Position numbers and translations under genes: made by a program
Assembly: GCF_014206875.1 (NCBI RefSeq)
Contig: NZ_JACIJO010000002.1
Location: 1,230,006-1,294,005, forward strand
Direction: 5' to 3'
Source: Algoriphagus iocasae
GTDB taxonomy: Bacteria > Bacteroidota > Bacteroidia > Cytophagales > Cyclobacteriaceae
DNA: 64,000 bases
Notes under the pieces: generated by a model
Seen by the model: only the letters and a program-made list of their open reading frames with translations
Told to the model about the DNA's origin: nothing
Databases searched by the model: none
Part shown: positions 51,360 through 61,456 of the stretch, in pieces
How positions within the stretch are numbered: position 1 is the stretch's first letter
Layout of the letters: every line of letters starts with the position of its first letter

Positions 51360-53141
51360 ATGAAAAATATACTCAATAACAAGCTTGTAATGCTTGTCAC
51401 CGTATTGGTGGTAGGAATAGCTGTAGGCTGGCTGACTAAACCAGATACAGCTCCGAACATGGAAGTGGATGAACATGATCATGTAGAATCGATTGCAGGA
51501 ATACCTATTACGTACACATGCTCCATGCATCCTCAGATAAGACAGAATGAACCAGGTGATTGCCCTATCTGTGGAATGGATTTGATCCCTCTGGAAAATG
51601 AAAATGCAGAAGCTGACCCAATGGCTATCACAATGTCTCCTACTGCTATGCAATTGGCAGGTATCCAATCATTGGTCGTTGGAAATTCTTCAAGTGACAA
51701 GTCAATAAGGCTCAATGGAAAGATCCAAGCTGATGAACGCCAAAACTATACCCAGTCAGCCCATATTTCTGGGAGAATAGAAAATCTGACAGTTAACTTT
51801 ACAGGAGAGTATGTTAAAAAAGGTCAGACTTTAGGACAACTCTATTCTCCGGAATTGGCTACAGCTCAAGAGGAATTGTTTCAGGCTCAGAAAATTAAAG
51901 ATTCTCAGCCTGCACTTTTCGCTGCTGCAAAATCAAAACTGAAAAACTGGAAATTAACAGATGGTCAAATTGATCAAATTCTGGCAACAGGAAAAGTAAC
52001 TGAACAGGTACCAATTTTAGCTAATGTTTCTGGATACGTGACTGAGAAAATGGTGAATCTGGGTGATTATGTAAACCGTGGAGAGCCTATCTATCAGATC
52101 GCTGATCTCAGCAAAGTTTGGGTGCTGTTTGATGTTTATGAGTCAGAATTACAATGGATTAATAAAGGTGATGAGATTGAATTTACTGTGCAGTCACTTC
52201 CAGGAGAGACTTTTACAGGAAAGGTTAGCTACATAGACCCCATGGTCAATCCTCAGACTAGAGTTGCGAAAGCAAGGCTGGAACTGAGCAATTCTAACCT
52301 GAAGTTCAAGCCGGAGATGTTTGTTTCAGGAAAAGTTGAGAGTGAAGGTTCCTCAAAGGATAATAGCATTGTGGTGCCAAAAACTGCGGTAATGTGGACT
52401 GGAACCCGTTCAGTAGTATACGTTAAGACAGCTACCAATCAGTCCGTAACCTTCCAACTGAGAGAAGTGACTCTAGGCCCGGCTCTGGGGGATCATTATC
52501 AAATAGAATCGGGGTTGTTGCCAGGAGAAGAAATAGCAGTGAATGGCACATTCAGTATAGATGCCGCTGCCCAATTGGCAGGAAAACCAAGCATGATGAG
52601 TCCTGATGGAGGTTCAGCAATGTCTGGGCATAATCATGGCGGTATGGCAATGCCTGTTTCAAATACCTCAGCTACTGCAAATCCCGAATTCATATCTCAA
52701 GATGCTAAAAATGTGTTAAAGCCTCTTTTTGATAGCTATTTTGAGTTAAAAGATGCCTTGACCCAAGATAAGTTAACAGCCTCTTTGAACTCCGCAAGGA
52801 AAATGAAATCGATCATTTCAAAAGTAAACATGAGCAAATTCAAAGGTGAATCCCATATGAGTTGGATGAAATATGAAAACAATCTTAAAACCCATCTTGA
52901 TAAGTTTGTTGAGCAAAAATCACTTGATGAGGTGAGAAAAAACTTCCTTAATATTTCTGATGAAATGGTATCAATGGCAGAGAAATTCCATCCCTATCCT
53001 TCAAAAATATATGTTCAACATTGTCCTATGGCAGATAGTAATAGAGGCGCAGATTGGTTAAGTCTCCAGGATAAAGTAGTCAACCCATATTTCGGCCCTT
53101 CCATGCTTAGCTGTGGGGAAGTAATTAAAATAATCGACTAA
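51360..53141 (+). CDS. cusB: CusB-like RND adaptor with metal-binding and DUF3347 domains
   Basis: A 593-residue membrane fusion protein. After one N-terminal helix (residues 8-26) comes a heavy-metal-binding domain with YTCSMHPQIRQNEPGDCPIC then GMDLIPL (about residues 56-80). The adaptor core follows (SAHISGRIENLTVNFTGEYV, then SGYVTEKMVNLGDYVNRGEP, and LKFKPEMFVSGKV). A His/Met linker (SGHNHGGMAMP, about 420) leads to a DUF3347 domain (about 445-593, YVQHCPMADSNRGADWLS). It should hand copper to CusA, with the added C-terminal domain acting like CusF. It is the last gene of the copper operon. Confidence 0.92.
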   Translation: MKNILNNKLVMLVTVLVVGIAVGWLTKPDTAPNMEVDEHDHVESIAGIPITYTCSMHPQIRQNEPGDCPICGMDLIPLENENAEADPMAITMSPTAMQLAGIQSLVVGNSSSDKSIRLNGKIQADERQNYTQSAHISGRIENLTVNFTGEYVKKGQTLGQLYSPELATAQEELFQAQKIKDSQPALFAAAKSKLKNWKLTDGQIDQILATGKVTEQVPILANVSGYVTEKMVNLGDYVNRGEPIYQIADLSKVWVLFDVYESELQWINKGDEIEFTVQSLPGETFTGKVSYIDPMVNPQTRVAKARLELSNSNLKFKPEMFVSGKVESEGSSKDNSIVVPKTAVMWTGTRSVVYVKTATNQSVTFQLREVTLGPALGDHYQIESGLLPGEEIAVNGTFSIDAAAQLAGKPSMMSPDGGSAMSGHNHGGMAMPVSNTSATANPEFISQDAKNVLKPLFDSYFELKDALTQDKLTASLNSARKMKSIISKVNMSKFKGESHMSWMKYENNLKTHLDKFVEQKSLDEVRKNFLNISDEMVSMAEKFHPYPSKIYVQHCPMADSNRGADWLSLQDKVVNPYFGPSMLSCGEVIKIID

Positions 53142-53178
53142 TTGCACGAATCCAACTTGTTAAAAATCAATTTTTATT

Positions 53179-53205
53179 CGTACACCTCGTACACCTCGTA
53201 CCCCT
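53179..53205. repeat. 9-bp tandem repeat (CGTACACCT), three units
   Basis: Units CGTACACCT, CGTACACCT and CGTACCCCT in a row. Flanking ATTCGTAC (from 53176) and GTACGAAT (53212-53219), and CACCTCGTA against TTACGAGGTG (53221-53230), form an inverted frame, so the whole 53176-53230 segment can fold or serve as a binding site. Confidence 0.6.
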
Positions 53206-53493
53206 CGAACCGTACGAATTTTACGAGGTGGAAATGAGAGTCAAAACCATTCAAATGAATTCAATTCTGAAAAACGCTAAAACATTCAAATATGCAGAAA
53301 TTTCAAAGGTTCATTTTCTGATTTAGACCATACAGAAAACAGGTTCGTTTTCTGCTTTTCACATCAAAAAGAAAAAAGATCATTCAAAAACCAAAAACAC
53401 AAAATGGGGTTATACGGCGATTAGGGCTACATTTGAAGGGGTTCAAAATGATACGATTCAAATAAATTTAAAATAGTAAAAGCAAAATGAACC

Positions 53494-53518
53494 TGTCCCA
53501 GTTTTTGTCCCAGTTTTT
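53494..53518. repeat. 12-bp direct repeat TGTCCCAGTTTT, two units
   Basis: Two exact units start at 53494 and 53506. The same unit recurs in a second cluster about 180 bp further on. Spacing of one helical turn or so suggests a protein-binding array. Confidence 0.6.
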
Positions 53519-53674
53519 CTATAACTGACTGAAAAACAGACTAAGTTTGTAGCGCTGTTCCCGCTACTAAACAATTAGTTGATCGTTTTACGGTCAACTT
53601 TTTGTGTTTTATATGGTTTCTGATGCAGGTTGTGGATTCAAATCGATTCCAGTTGGTTTTGGATGACTTAATTC

Positions 53675-53710
53675 TGTCCCAGAATTTGTCCCAGTTTTTG
53701 TCCGCTTTTA
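53675..53710. repeat. 12-bp direct repeat TGTCCCAGwwTT, second cluster
   Basis: Units start at 53675 (TGTCCCAGAATT), 53687 (TGTCCCAGTTTT) and, degenerate, 53699 (TGTCCGCTTTTA), with an exact period of 12. The orientation is the same as in the first cluster. Confidence 0.55.
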
Positions 53711-53946
53711 AAACTGATTTATCCTTCAGTTTTTTAGTAAGTTGGTTGAAGTCCAAATGTCCGATACTTTGTGAATGTAAAAAAGACAAAATCTAAACTA
53801 TTCGAATAGATTCAATTTTGCTGAAATGAAAATTCTGAATTTTTTAGAAAAATAGCGATTAAGAGTTAGCTCTTATTTGGAGTCTAGTTTTTTTCTTTTT
53901 GACCGAATGAACAGGATGTAAATATTTCATACTCTAGGCTATAACA

Positions 53947-54140
53947 AAAAGAGGGAATGGGTTTTCTTCTCTCAATGACCAATCATAGCAATGAAGCTGA
54001 TGGAGACTGTTCCTAAAAATTTTATTACTGACCACATAAACAGATACTTTACTTAAATGGCTACAAAACTAGTTTACGTTCACTCTTCAAAATTGGGTTT
54101 TGAAAATGTAAATAAGTAAAGTTGTTTTTATATAAAAAAT
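53947..54140 (-). repeat. Cargo-border repeat, copy C
   Basis: About 190 bp closely similar to copy A, including CAATGAAGCTGATG, GTTCCTAAAAATTTTATT and TGTAAATAAGTAAAG plus GTTTTTATATAAAAA. On the minus strand it begins a copy of the small membrane protein (MWSVIKFLGTVSISFIAMIG) that stops after H because of a TGA. It is a broken gene copy lying between the metal island and the chromosome-like genes. Confidence 0.65.
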
Positions 54141-54289
54141 TTTTATAAAAAGACTTTTGAAGTATTACCTCATTCTTAATCTTTATCATGAGATAGGCTT
54201 AGTATTAGAAGGAGCAAACTGAACGAGATTTTGATTTAACTCTAGCTTACTTAACTGACTTAAGATTTTTAAGGGTTGTTTTTAATCTT

Positions 54290-54919
54290 TTACTCATTCG
54301 GAGCCACAGCTCCATTTTCAATCCAGGTCAGCCATGCTTCTTTAAATTCCTCATAGCTTAAGGGGGGCAAAGCTCTATCCCCTCCCATAGTCCAGCCTTC
54401 TTTTACAAGTCCATCATCAGCGTGCGCTTTCAAGGCCTCCATATCCTTATGTCCATTTCGCTCAGGATCAACTAACTGAAGTGCAAGCTCTCTGGGAGAT
54501 TTACCTTCAAACACCATTTTCATATCCGCAGGCGGTAAATGCCATTCAGGGTTTCCAGGAGGGGTATGCTCTCCGGGAACACCTTCGGGTGCGTGACAAT
54601 TGGAGCATTTGAGTGTCAATATACCTTTGCCGTCTAAACCCCTCATTGGCGACATAGCATGTAGTTTTTGCTCGTCTCCCTGTAGCGGAATATCTCCTGC
54701 TGGGTGGCAGTTCATACAGCGAGGGCTCATCAGGACTTTATATACATCCTCAAAAGCCTCCAGAGACTTAACCTCCTCAGCTTTCAACTCGGTTGATGTA
54801 GTATTTAGCCTATTTTTAAAGGAATATCCTGAGAAAATCAACAATCCGGCCAGGACTAAATTTGAAATTAGCAGCAGCCTGTTCTTGGCAATTTTACTGA
54901 AATCTTTGATGTCTTTCAT
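54290..54919 (-). CDS. Exported diheme cytochrome-like protein
   Basis: A 209-residue protein with one N-terminal membrane helix (LLLISNLVLAGLLIFSGYSF) and two CxxCH haem sites, MSPRCMNCHPAGD and LKCSNCHAPEG. Between and after them are conserved-looking loops (HAMSPMRGLDGKG, WHLPPADMKMVFEGKSPREL). Proteins of this layout occur near molybdenum hydroxylases (isoquinoline 1-oxidoreductase type) as electron acceptors, but no such enzyme is adjacent here. It appears monocistronic. It is the first chromosome-like gene after the repeat-rich stretch. Confidence 0.8.
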   Translation of the reverse strand: MKDIKDFSKIAKNRLLLISNLVLAGLLIFSGYSFKNRLNTTSTELKAEEVKSLEAFEDVYKVLMSPRCMNCHPAGDIPLQGDEQKLHAMSPMRGLDGKGILTLKCSNCHAPEGVPGEHTPPGNPEWHLPPADMKMVFEGKSPRELALQLVDPERNGHKDMEALKAHADDGLVKEGWTMGGDRALPPLSYEEFKEAWLTWIENGAVAPNE

Positions 54920-55117
54920 AGTAAACAGTGGTTTATTACAGTTAAATTATACAAGAGTTATTCCTAGTAGAATATTCAGGTTGACAGTCTTTTATCCTGT
55001 AAAAACCCAGGTATCAATCCTATTTATAGGGAGAAACAATCGCTAACACCGAAAATATTTCCCCACTTTAAAACTCACTAAACTAGCCCATTAGTCATCA
55101 AAAAGTATCCGGATCAC

Positions 55118-55825
55118 TTACAGCAACTTCCTGTCTCCCAATTTTTTGAAAAATTCATCCCTATAATTCCTGCTGATCGGGTATAGCTCTTTTCCTATCA
55201 AAACCTCATTGGACTGCACTTCATCTATATGTCGCATATTGATAATGAAGGAGCGATGAATGCGTACAAATTCCCCTGGCAAAGCATTGGCTATGCCAGT
55301 TAGAGAAACCAATGACATCACTTTCCGTGTCGGAGTGATTATCTTGATGTATTCCCGCTGGGCTTCTATGGCCTGAACTTCTGAATAGAGAAATTTCACA
55401 ATTCTCGTATCGGTCTTAAGAAAAAAGTAATCAAGTTTCTCGGTTGTCTCTTCAGCAACTACTTGAACTGATAGGTATTCAACAGCTTTATCAATAGCTT
55501 TTCTAAAACGCTCAAAAGATACCGGCTTTACCAGGTAATCAATGACGTCCAACTCATACCCCTTTACCGCATATTCCTCATAGGCTGTTACAAATATTGT
55601 GAGCGGTTTATCTTTTAATTCATTCAGCAAATCCATGCCCGTCATCAGTGGCATCCGGATGTCCAGTAATAGGATATCCACCGGATTTTCCTTCAGGAAC
55701 GCCAAAGCCTCCTCTCCATTGCTACACACTCCTGCCAGATCCAGACTACCTACTTTGGACACATAATCCGAAAGCAGTTTCCTTGCTGGCGGCTCATCAT
55801 CTACGATTAGGATTTGGTAGTTCAT
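55118..55825 (-). CDS. LytTR family response regulator
   Basis: A 235-residue regulator. The receiver domain (residues 1-120) has the acidic pair DDEPPARKLL, the phosphorylated D55 in ILLLDIRMPLMTG, and K in VKPVSFERF. The LytTR DNA-binding domain (about 130-235) has FLKTDTRIVKFLYSEVQAIE and FVRIHRSFIINMRHIDEV. It overlaps the stop region of the sensor kinase gene by ATGA and forms a two-component system with it. No target promoter could be identified. Confidence 0.93.
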   Translation of the reverse strand: MNYQILIVDDEPPARKLLSDYVSKVGSLDLAGVCSNGEEALAFLKENPVDILLLDIRMPLMTGMDLLNELKDKPLTIFVTAYEEYAVKGYELDVIDYLVKPVSFERFRKAIDKAVEYLSVQVVAEETTEKLDYFFLKTDTRIVKFLYSEVQAIEAQREYIKIITPTRKVMSLVSLTGIANALPGEFVRIHRSFIINMRHIDEVQSNEVLIGKELYPISRNYRDEFFKKLGDRKLL

Positions 55826-56820
55826 TTTAGGTCTATGGTTAGTTTCACTTCAAAAGAGGTGAGCTGCTGATCCATGATTAACTCATGTTTATCGGGATAA
55901 ATCAGGTTAAGCCTCTTTTTAACATTAGACAGCCCTACCCCACTTTCCTCTTCGGCGGTTTTGCGGGCATCGATCACATCATTTTTAATATGGAAAAAAA
56001 GCTGATCATTTGCATCGACATGTAGCTTGATTTCTATTGTTCCATCAATGGTATTTCCGTGTTTGAAGGCATTTTCCAAGAAAACCAAAAAGATCAAATG
56101 GGCGATCTGATGACTGTCTCTCACTCCCTTATGTTTGAAAATGATTTTGGGTTTCTCATCCAGCTTGAGCCTCCAAAGCTCTATGAAATTCTCCATAAAG
56201 GAGATTTCTCTGGCAAGCGAAACAAACCTTCCCTGATCTTCATAGAGCATATGTCGCATCATCTCGGAAAGTTTCATGATTGCAGGAGCAGTATTGCTGT
56301 CGCTGAAATAAGCCATGGAATAAATGTTATTCAGCGTATTAAACAGGAAATGCGGACTCAGCTGAAGCTTGAGAAACTTCAGTTCAGAAGCCAGTTGGCT
56401 GTTTCGGAGTTCTATTGCATTTCTCTGAGCCGAAATCATACTTGCAAAAAACCAGATAACGGTCGTGATCAGATAAAAACCAAGAGCCGGAACTGCCCTT
56501 ATAAAATACGTGTAGGTTACAGACATATGGGTCATTCCGAGAAGGCTCACCCTCAAAAGAACAATGATTACCACCAAAGCGATAGACGCTAAAATGTAGG
56601 CAGAATACCTTCCTTTTTTATAAATACGCGGCAGGAGTATATAATAATTGATGTAGGCTATAGACGAAGAAGTCAACACATCTGAGATCACCGCCTTCCA
56701 CACATCGTTAGGTGATCTAATCCAGTTGCTGAGCGAAGCAAATAATATCGCCCCATAGCACATCCAGAAGAGGACATGCAGCGCATAAAAAACCGGACGC
56801 GATACGAGATTATTTTTCAT
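55822..56820 (-). CDS. LytS/YehU-type sensor histidine kinase
   Basis: A 332-residue kinase with four N-terminal membrane helices (about residues 10-30, 45-63, 72-92 and 108-130) and no large sensor domain. The His_kinase domain has the phosphorylated H157 in LQLSPHFLFNTLNNI, then an ATPase part with FLVFLENAFKHGN (N box) and ESGVGLSNVKKRLNLIY (G box). It works with the LytTR regulator encoded downstream in an ATGA overlap. Its signal is unknown. Confidence 0.93.
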   Translation of the reverse strand: MKNNLVSRPVFYALHVLFWMCYGAILFASLSNWIRSPNDVWKAVISDVLTSSSIAYINYYILLPRIYKKGRYSAYILASIALVVIIVLLRVSLLGMTHMSVTYTYFIRAVPALGFYLITTVIWFFASMISAQRNAIELRNSQLASELKFLKLQLSPHFLFNTLNNIYSMAYFSDSNTAPAIMKLSEMMRHMLYEDQGRFVSLAREISFMENFIELWRLKLDEKPKIIFKHKGVRDSHQIAHLIFLVFLENAFKHGNTIDGTIEIKLHVDANDQLFFHIKNDVIDARKTAEEESGVGLSNVKKRLNLIYPDKHELIMDQQLTSFEVKLTIDLK

Positions 56821-57245
56821 TTTTGAAATTTAGGATTTTAAATGACACCAAATCCCAGAGATCATCCAATTGACACGTGTGATCTACAGAATACCACTTT
56901 TATCCAATAAGTGGTAAAATATTCCGATCTAGATACCGGGAGAAAACGCCCTCGGTACTGACTTTTCTGTAAAGGTGCTGATGCAATCAAAAGCAAAGTA
57001 AACACTAGTGGGCAACTTATAGGAACTGCCCCAGAAAGGGGAGAAATCAAAAAACCACTTTTCATTCGTAGATCAAATCTGTCATTTGGGTGATTGATCT
57101 CTGCTGTCTATTGATTTTCCGCAAACCGTAGGAATATTTTTCGTCTCTTAGTTGTGTATAAAAAGGTTTACAAGTTTCGGCAGAGCCATTTCAACATCCG
57201 ATTCATAGCCTACTACAAGATTCAGAAACATACCGACTTATAGTC
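56821..57245. other. Divergent intergenic region
   Basis: About 425 bp between the kinase gene (minus) and the hydrolase gene (plus). It must hold both promoters, but no clear TAnnTTTG/TTG pair or palindrome was found. A short CCGTAGGAATATT motif near 57130 was noted without meaning. Confidence 0.3.
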
Positions 57246-58331
57246 ATGTTCAAAATTAGAATTCTACATTTCATCCTAGCACTTAGCACTGTTTCCCCAG
57301 CTTTTGGCCAGAAAGGATCTATTGTATTAGAAGACCAGGGAAGTTTTGCAGTGGGAGGAAAAGTAATCACTGCTCCGGGTGCGTTTCACCCAATAGAAGA
57401 TGGAGCTTTTAATCCATCGAACCAAAGTTCCGCCGGACAGACGCTTCATGGAGACCATGCCTATGTATTTTACCAAATTCCTGAAAAATCAAAGGAACTC
57501 CCTTTGGTGTTTTGGCATGGCTACGGTCAGTTTTCCAAAACCTGGGAAACAACCCCCGATGGAAGAGAAGGCTTTCAAAACATCTTCTTACGCAAGAAAT
57601 ATCCTGTTTACCTCATCGACCAACCCAGACGGGGAAGAGCTGGGCGGAGCACTGTTCCTGGAACCATTTCTGCATCACCTGATGATCAACTTTGGTTTGG
57701 GATTTTTCGCCTGGGAGTAGGCACAGAATTCTATCTGGGAGTTCAGTTTGATAAAAGTCCAAAAACGCTGGATCAGTTTTTCAGACAAATCACGCCGGAT
57801 ACCGGACCTATTGATTTTGATGCAAATACAGAGGCTGTCACTGCCCTTTTTGACCAAATCGGTGATGGGATTTTGGTCACCCATTCCCATAGTGGCGGAC
57901 AAGGATGGCTTACAGCATTAAAGTCACAACATATTAAAGGAATAGTCTCCTATGAGCCCGGAAGCAATTTCGTTTTCCCTGAAGGCAGTGTACCAGATCC
58001 AATCCCTTATGTAGGAGGAACATTGCGTGCAGTTGGTGTACCAATGGATGAATTCGAAAAGCTGACCCAAATCCCTATTGTAATTTATTACGGAGACTAT
58101 ATCCCGACCGAACCGGTAGAAAACCCAGCCCAAGAACAATGGCGGGCTGCCCTGCAAATGGCGAAACGCTGGACAGAAACAGTAAACGAACATGGTGGAG
58201 ATGTCACCTTGGTACATCTGCCGGAAATCGGCATCAAAGGAAATACCCACTTTCCATTCTCTGACCTAAACAATCAGCAAATAGCCGACTTGATGTCCGA
58301 ATGGCTCAAGGAAAAAGGCATCAATAAATAA
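57246..58331 (+). CDS. Exported alpha/beta hydrolase
   Basis: A 361-residue protein with a signal peptide (residues 1-21, ending AFGQ). The fold landmarks are LPLVFWHGYGQFSKTWE (oxyanion region), LIDQPRRGRAGRS, the nucleophile elbow VTHSHSGGQGW (Ser at the GxSxG-like turn, with H in place of the first G) and a late His in KGNTHFPFSDL. Enzymes of this kind are secreted esterases or lipases of unknown substrate. It opens a run of + strand genes to the end of the window. Confidence 0.82.
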   Translation: MFKIRILHFILALSTVSPAFGQKGSIVLEDQGSFAVGGKVITAPGAFHPIEDGAFNPSNQSSAGQTLHGDHAYVFYQIPEKSKELPLVFWHGYGQFSKTWETTPDGREGFQNIFLRKKYPVYLIDQPRRGRAGRSTVPGTISASPDDQLWFGIFRLGVGTEFYLGVQFDKSPKTLDQFFRQITPDTGPIDFDANTEAVTALFDQIGDGILVTHSHSGGQGWLTALKSQHIKGIVSYEPGSNFVFPEGSVPDPIPYVGGTLRAVGVPMDEFEKLTQIPIVIYYGDYIPTEPVENPAQEQWRAALQMAKRWTETVNEHGGDVTLVHLPEIGIKGNTHFPFSDLNNQQIADLMSEWLKEKGINK

Positions 58332-58476
58332 ACATCAACTAATTAAAAAATAAAACCATGAAATCGAGCATGACTTACGAATCACATAATTAGTTGGTTA
58401 TAAAGTCTGCGAGATTCCATCCCGTATCCTTCGTCACGGGACAGGTTATGACCATTTAAAATCAAATCACAATCAT

Positions 58477-58926
58477 ATGAAAAAGTACCTATCCATCCTT
58501 ACTCTCCTCCTATTGAGTGTTTCATACACTTTTGCCCAGTCCGCCGAAGAGCAGGCCATCAAAAAACTCTCCATGGACAAGTGGCAATGGATGGCGGATA
58601 AGGATGTAGCCAAACTGGAGAAACTCTTTGACGACAAAGCCAAATTTGTCCACATGAGCGGAAGCTGGAAAAAAGACCGTGAACTGGAAATCATCGAGTC
58701 TGGAAGTATCTGGTACAAAAACGCAGAAGTCCATGATACAGCCATTGAGATTTCTGAAAACACCGCGGTGGTCTGGAATAGAATCACTTTGACAGCCCAT
58801 GTTAGAGGCAACGATGTGGTCACAGAATTTACGGTGACCGAAGTTTATCAAAAGCAGGGTGAAGACTGGAAAATGTTGGTTTTGACATTCAGTAGTGTTA
58901 GAGACACACACGAGATTGAACATTAA
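58477..58926 (+). CDS. Exported NTF2-like protein (DUF4440), copy 1
   Basis: A 149-residue protein with a signal peptide (ending TFAQ, about residue 20) and an NTF2-like domain. The landmarks are KWQWMADKDVAKLEKLFDDK, AKFVHMSG, ENTAVVWNRITL and VTEVYQKQGEDWKM. The family binds or converts small hydrophobic molecules, or has no enzymatic role; the ligand cannot be told. It is a tandem duplicate with the next gene, 18 nt away. The 145-bp gap before it holds only a 12-codon frame near 58358. Confidence 0.82.
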   Translation: MKKYLSILTLLLLSVSYTFAQSAEEQAIKKLSMDKWQWMADKDVAKLEKLFDDKAKFVHMSGSWKKDRELEIIESGSIWYKNAEVHDTAIEISENTAVVWNRITLTAHVRGNDVVTEFTVTEVYQKQGEDWKMLVLTFSSVRDTHEIEH

Positions 58927-58944
58927 TCCTATATCCAAACAACT

Positions 58945-59391
58945 ATGAAAAAGACAATTCTAGCATTCTTCTTAATGTTCTCCGCAATACAATTCTCCTT
59001 CGGGCAAGACGAGGCGACCAAACAAGAAATCATCGAGCTTTCTAAAACCAAATGGCAGTGGATGGCAGATAAAGAAGCCGATAAACTCGCCGAGCTTTTT
59101 GACGACAAATCAGTTTTTGTGCATATGGGCGGTGCCTGGGGCAAAGAGCAAGAAGTCAACATCATCCGCAGTGGCGGGATCTGGTATAAGAAAGCGGATA
59201 TCCATGAAGTGTCAGTTGAAATCATCGATAACACCGCTATTCTACTAAACCGCATCACATTGATCGCCGAAGTCGGTGGAAATGAGGTAAGCAATCCATT
59301 TGAAGTCACTGAGGTTTACATCAAAAAAGCAGATGGCTGGAAATTGGGATCCCTGTCTTTCACAAAACTGATGGGACCTGGGGATCGGTAA
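58945..59391 (+). CDS. Exported NTF2-like protein (DUF4440), copy 2
   Basis: A 148-residue protein with a signal peptide (ending SFGQ) and the same domain as its neighbour: KWQWMADKEADKLAELFDDK, VFVHMGGAWGKEQEV, DNTAILLNRITLIAEV and VTEVYIKKADGWKL. Much of the chain aligns without gaps with copy 1, so this is a recent tandem duplication. Both are in one likely operon with the flavodoxin that starts 12 nt later. Confidence 0.82.
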   Translation: MKKTILAFFLMFSAIQFSFGQDEATKQEIIELSKTKWQWMADKEADKLAELFDDKSVFVHMGGAWGKEQEVNIIRSGGIWYKKADIHEVSVEIIDNTAILLNRITLIAEVGGNEVSNPFEVTEVYIKKADGWKLGSLSFTKLMGPGDR

Positions 59392-59403
59392 AAATAAAAA
59401 TCC

Positions 59404-60012
59404 ATGAAGTATTTATTCCTTTTCATTTTCCTCTTTAGCTCCTTGAGCTGCACCAGCCAAACTCAGACTGAGGCTATTGTTAATCCGGTTGAAACAGACT
59501 CGGATAAAATCCTCATTGTTTACCTCACGCGTACGAAAAACACGAAAGCAGTGGCTGAGATGATTCAGGAAAAGGTAGGTGGCACTTTGGTGAGTCTGGA
59601 ATTGGAAACTCCTTATCCTGAAGACTATGGAGCCATCGTGGCCCAAGTAGCCCAGGAAAATGAGACGGGAGTACTGCCTCCATTAAAAACAACGGTTGAC
59701 CTCTCAAAATACGAAACTGTGTTTGTGGGATTTCCGACCTGGGGAATGCAGCTACCCCCACCGATGAAAACATTCCTGAGTGAAAATGACTTCAGCGGCA
59801 AAACGGTCATTCCATTCAATACCAACGCAGGTTATGGAATAGGAAGCAGCTTTGACTCAGTAGAGGAGCTATGCCCGGAAAGTAACATTCTGGAAGGCTA
59901 CTCTACTACAGGAGGGATAGAAAGGGATGGGGTATTATTTGTCATGGAAGGGGAAAAAGAAGTGGAAGTTAGAACTGCCGTCAATAATTGGCTGAGTGAT
60001 TTGGGCTTCTAA
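59404..60012 (+). CDS. Lipid-anchored flavodoxin-family protein
   Basis: A 202-residue protein with a lipoprotein signal (LSCTSQ, Cys17) and a flavodoxin domain. The FMN phosphate loop reads VYLTRTKNTKAVAEMI (about residues 40-55), and the later loops are VFVGFPTWGMQLPPPMKTFL and FNTNAGYGIGSSFDSV. A periplasmic location is unusual for flavodoxin but known for this Flavodoxin_4-type group. A redox partner for the reductase-like genes nearby is possible. It follows the NTF2 pair by 12 nt. Confidence 0.85.
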   Translation: MKYLFLFIFLFSSLSCTSQTQTEAIVNPVETDSDKILIVYLTRTKNTKAVAEMIQEKVGGTLVSLELETPYPEDYGAIVAQVAQENETGVLPPLKTTVDLSKYETVFVGFPTWGMQLPPPMKTFLSENDFSGKTVIPFNTNAGYGIGSSFDSVEELCPESNILEGYSTTGGIERDGVLFVMEGEKEVEVRTAVNNWLSDLGF

Positions 60013-60049
60013 GCGATCATTTACGCAGCAAAAAAGATTAGAATAAGCT

Positions 60050-61412
<1,363 letters not shown>

Positions 61413-61456
61413 CCATCAATCAAGCAATAAACTTCCAACCCCAACCTTAAATCAAA

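Larger units (their letters stand above)
53142..54289. other. 1.15-kb gene-free, repeat-rich stretch at the end of the metal island
   Basis: No coding region is convincing. From left to right it holds a 9-bp tandem repeat (53179-53205) framed by inverted CGTACG-type sequence, 12-bp direct repeats TGTCCCAGwwTT in two clusters (53494-53518 and 53675-53710), hairpins GTAGCG/CGCTAC (about 53550-53568) and GTTGA/TCAAC followed by a T-run (53578-53602), and cargo repeat copy C (53947-54140). Repeated arm-like sites of this kind suit the end of an integrative element, but no integrase gene or matching second end is in view. Confidence 0.45.

Noticed and set aside
53541..53660. Possible tRNA remnant or tRNA attachment site
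   Set aside because: GGATTCAAATCGATTCC looks a little like a T-arm, but no acceptor, D or anticodon arms could be paired.
53541..53796. Two opposed open frames of about 80 and 64 codons
   Set aside because: Both read through the 12-bp repeats and hairpins (for example KNWDKFWDR from the repeat units). The composition comes from the repeats, not from a protein.
57127..57140. CCGTAGGAA, the reverse complement of part of the 19-nt hairpin core
   Set aside because: Only about nine bases match, there is no matching stem, and it lies in chromosome-like DNA, so chance is sufficient.
58358..58393. 12-codon frame before the first NTF2-like gene
   Set aside because: Too short and without features; probably chance.
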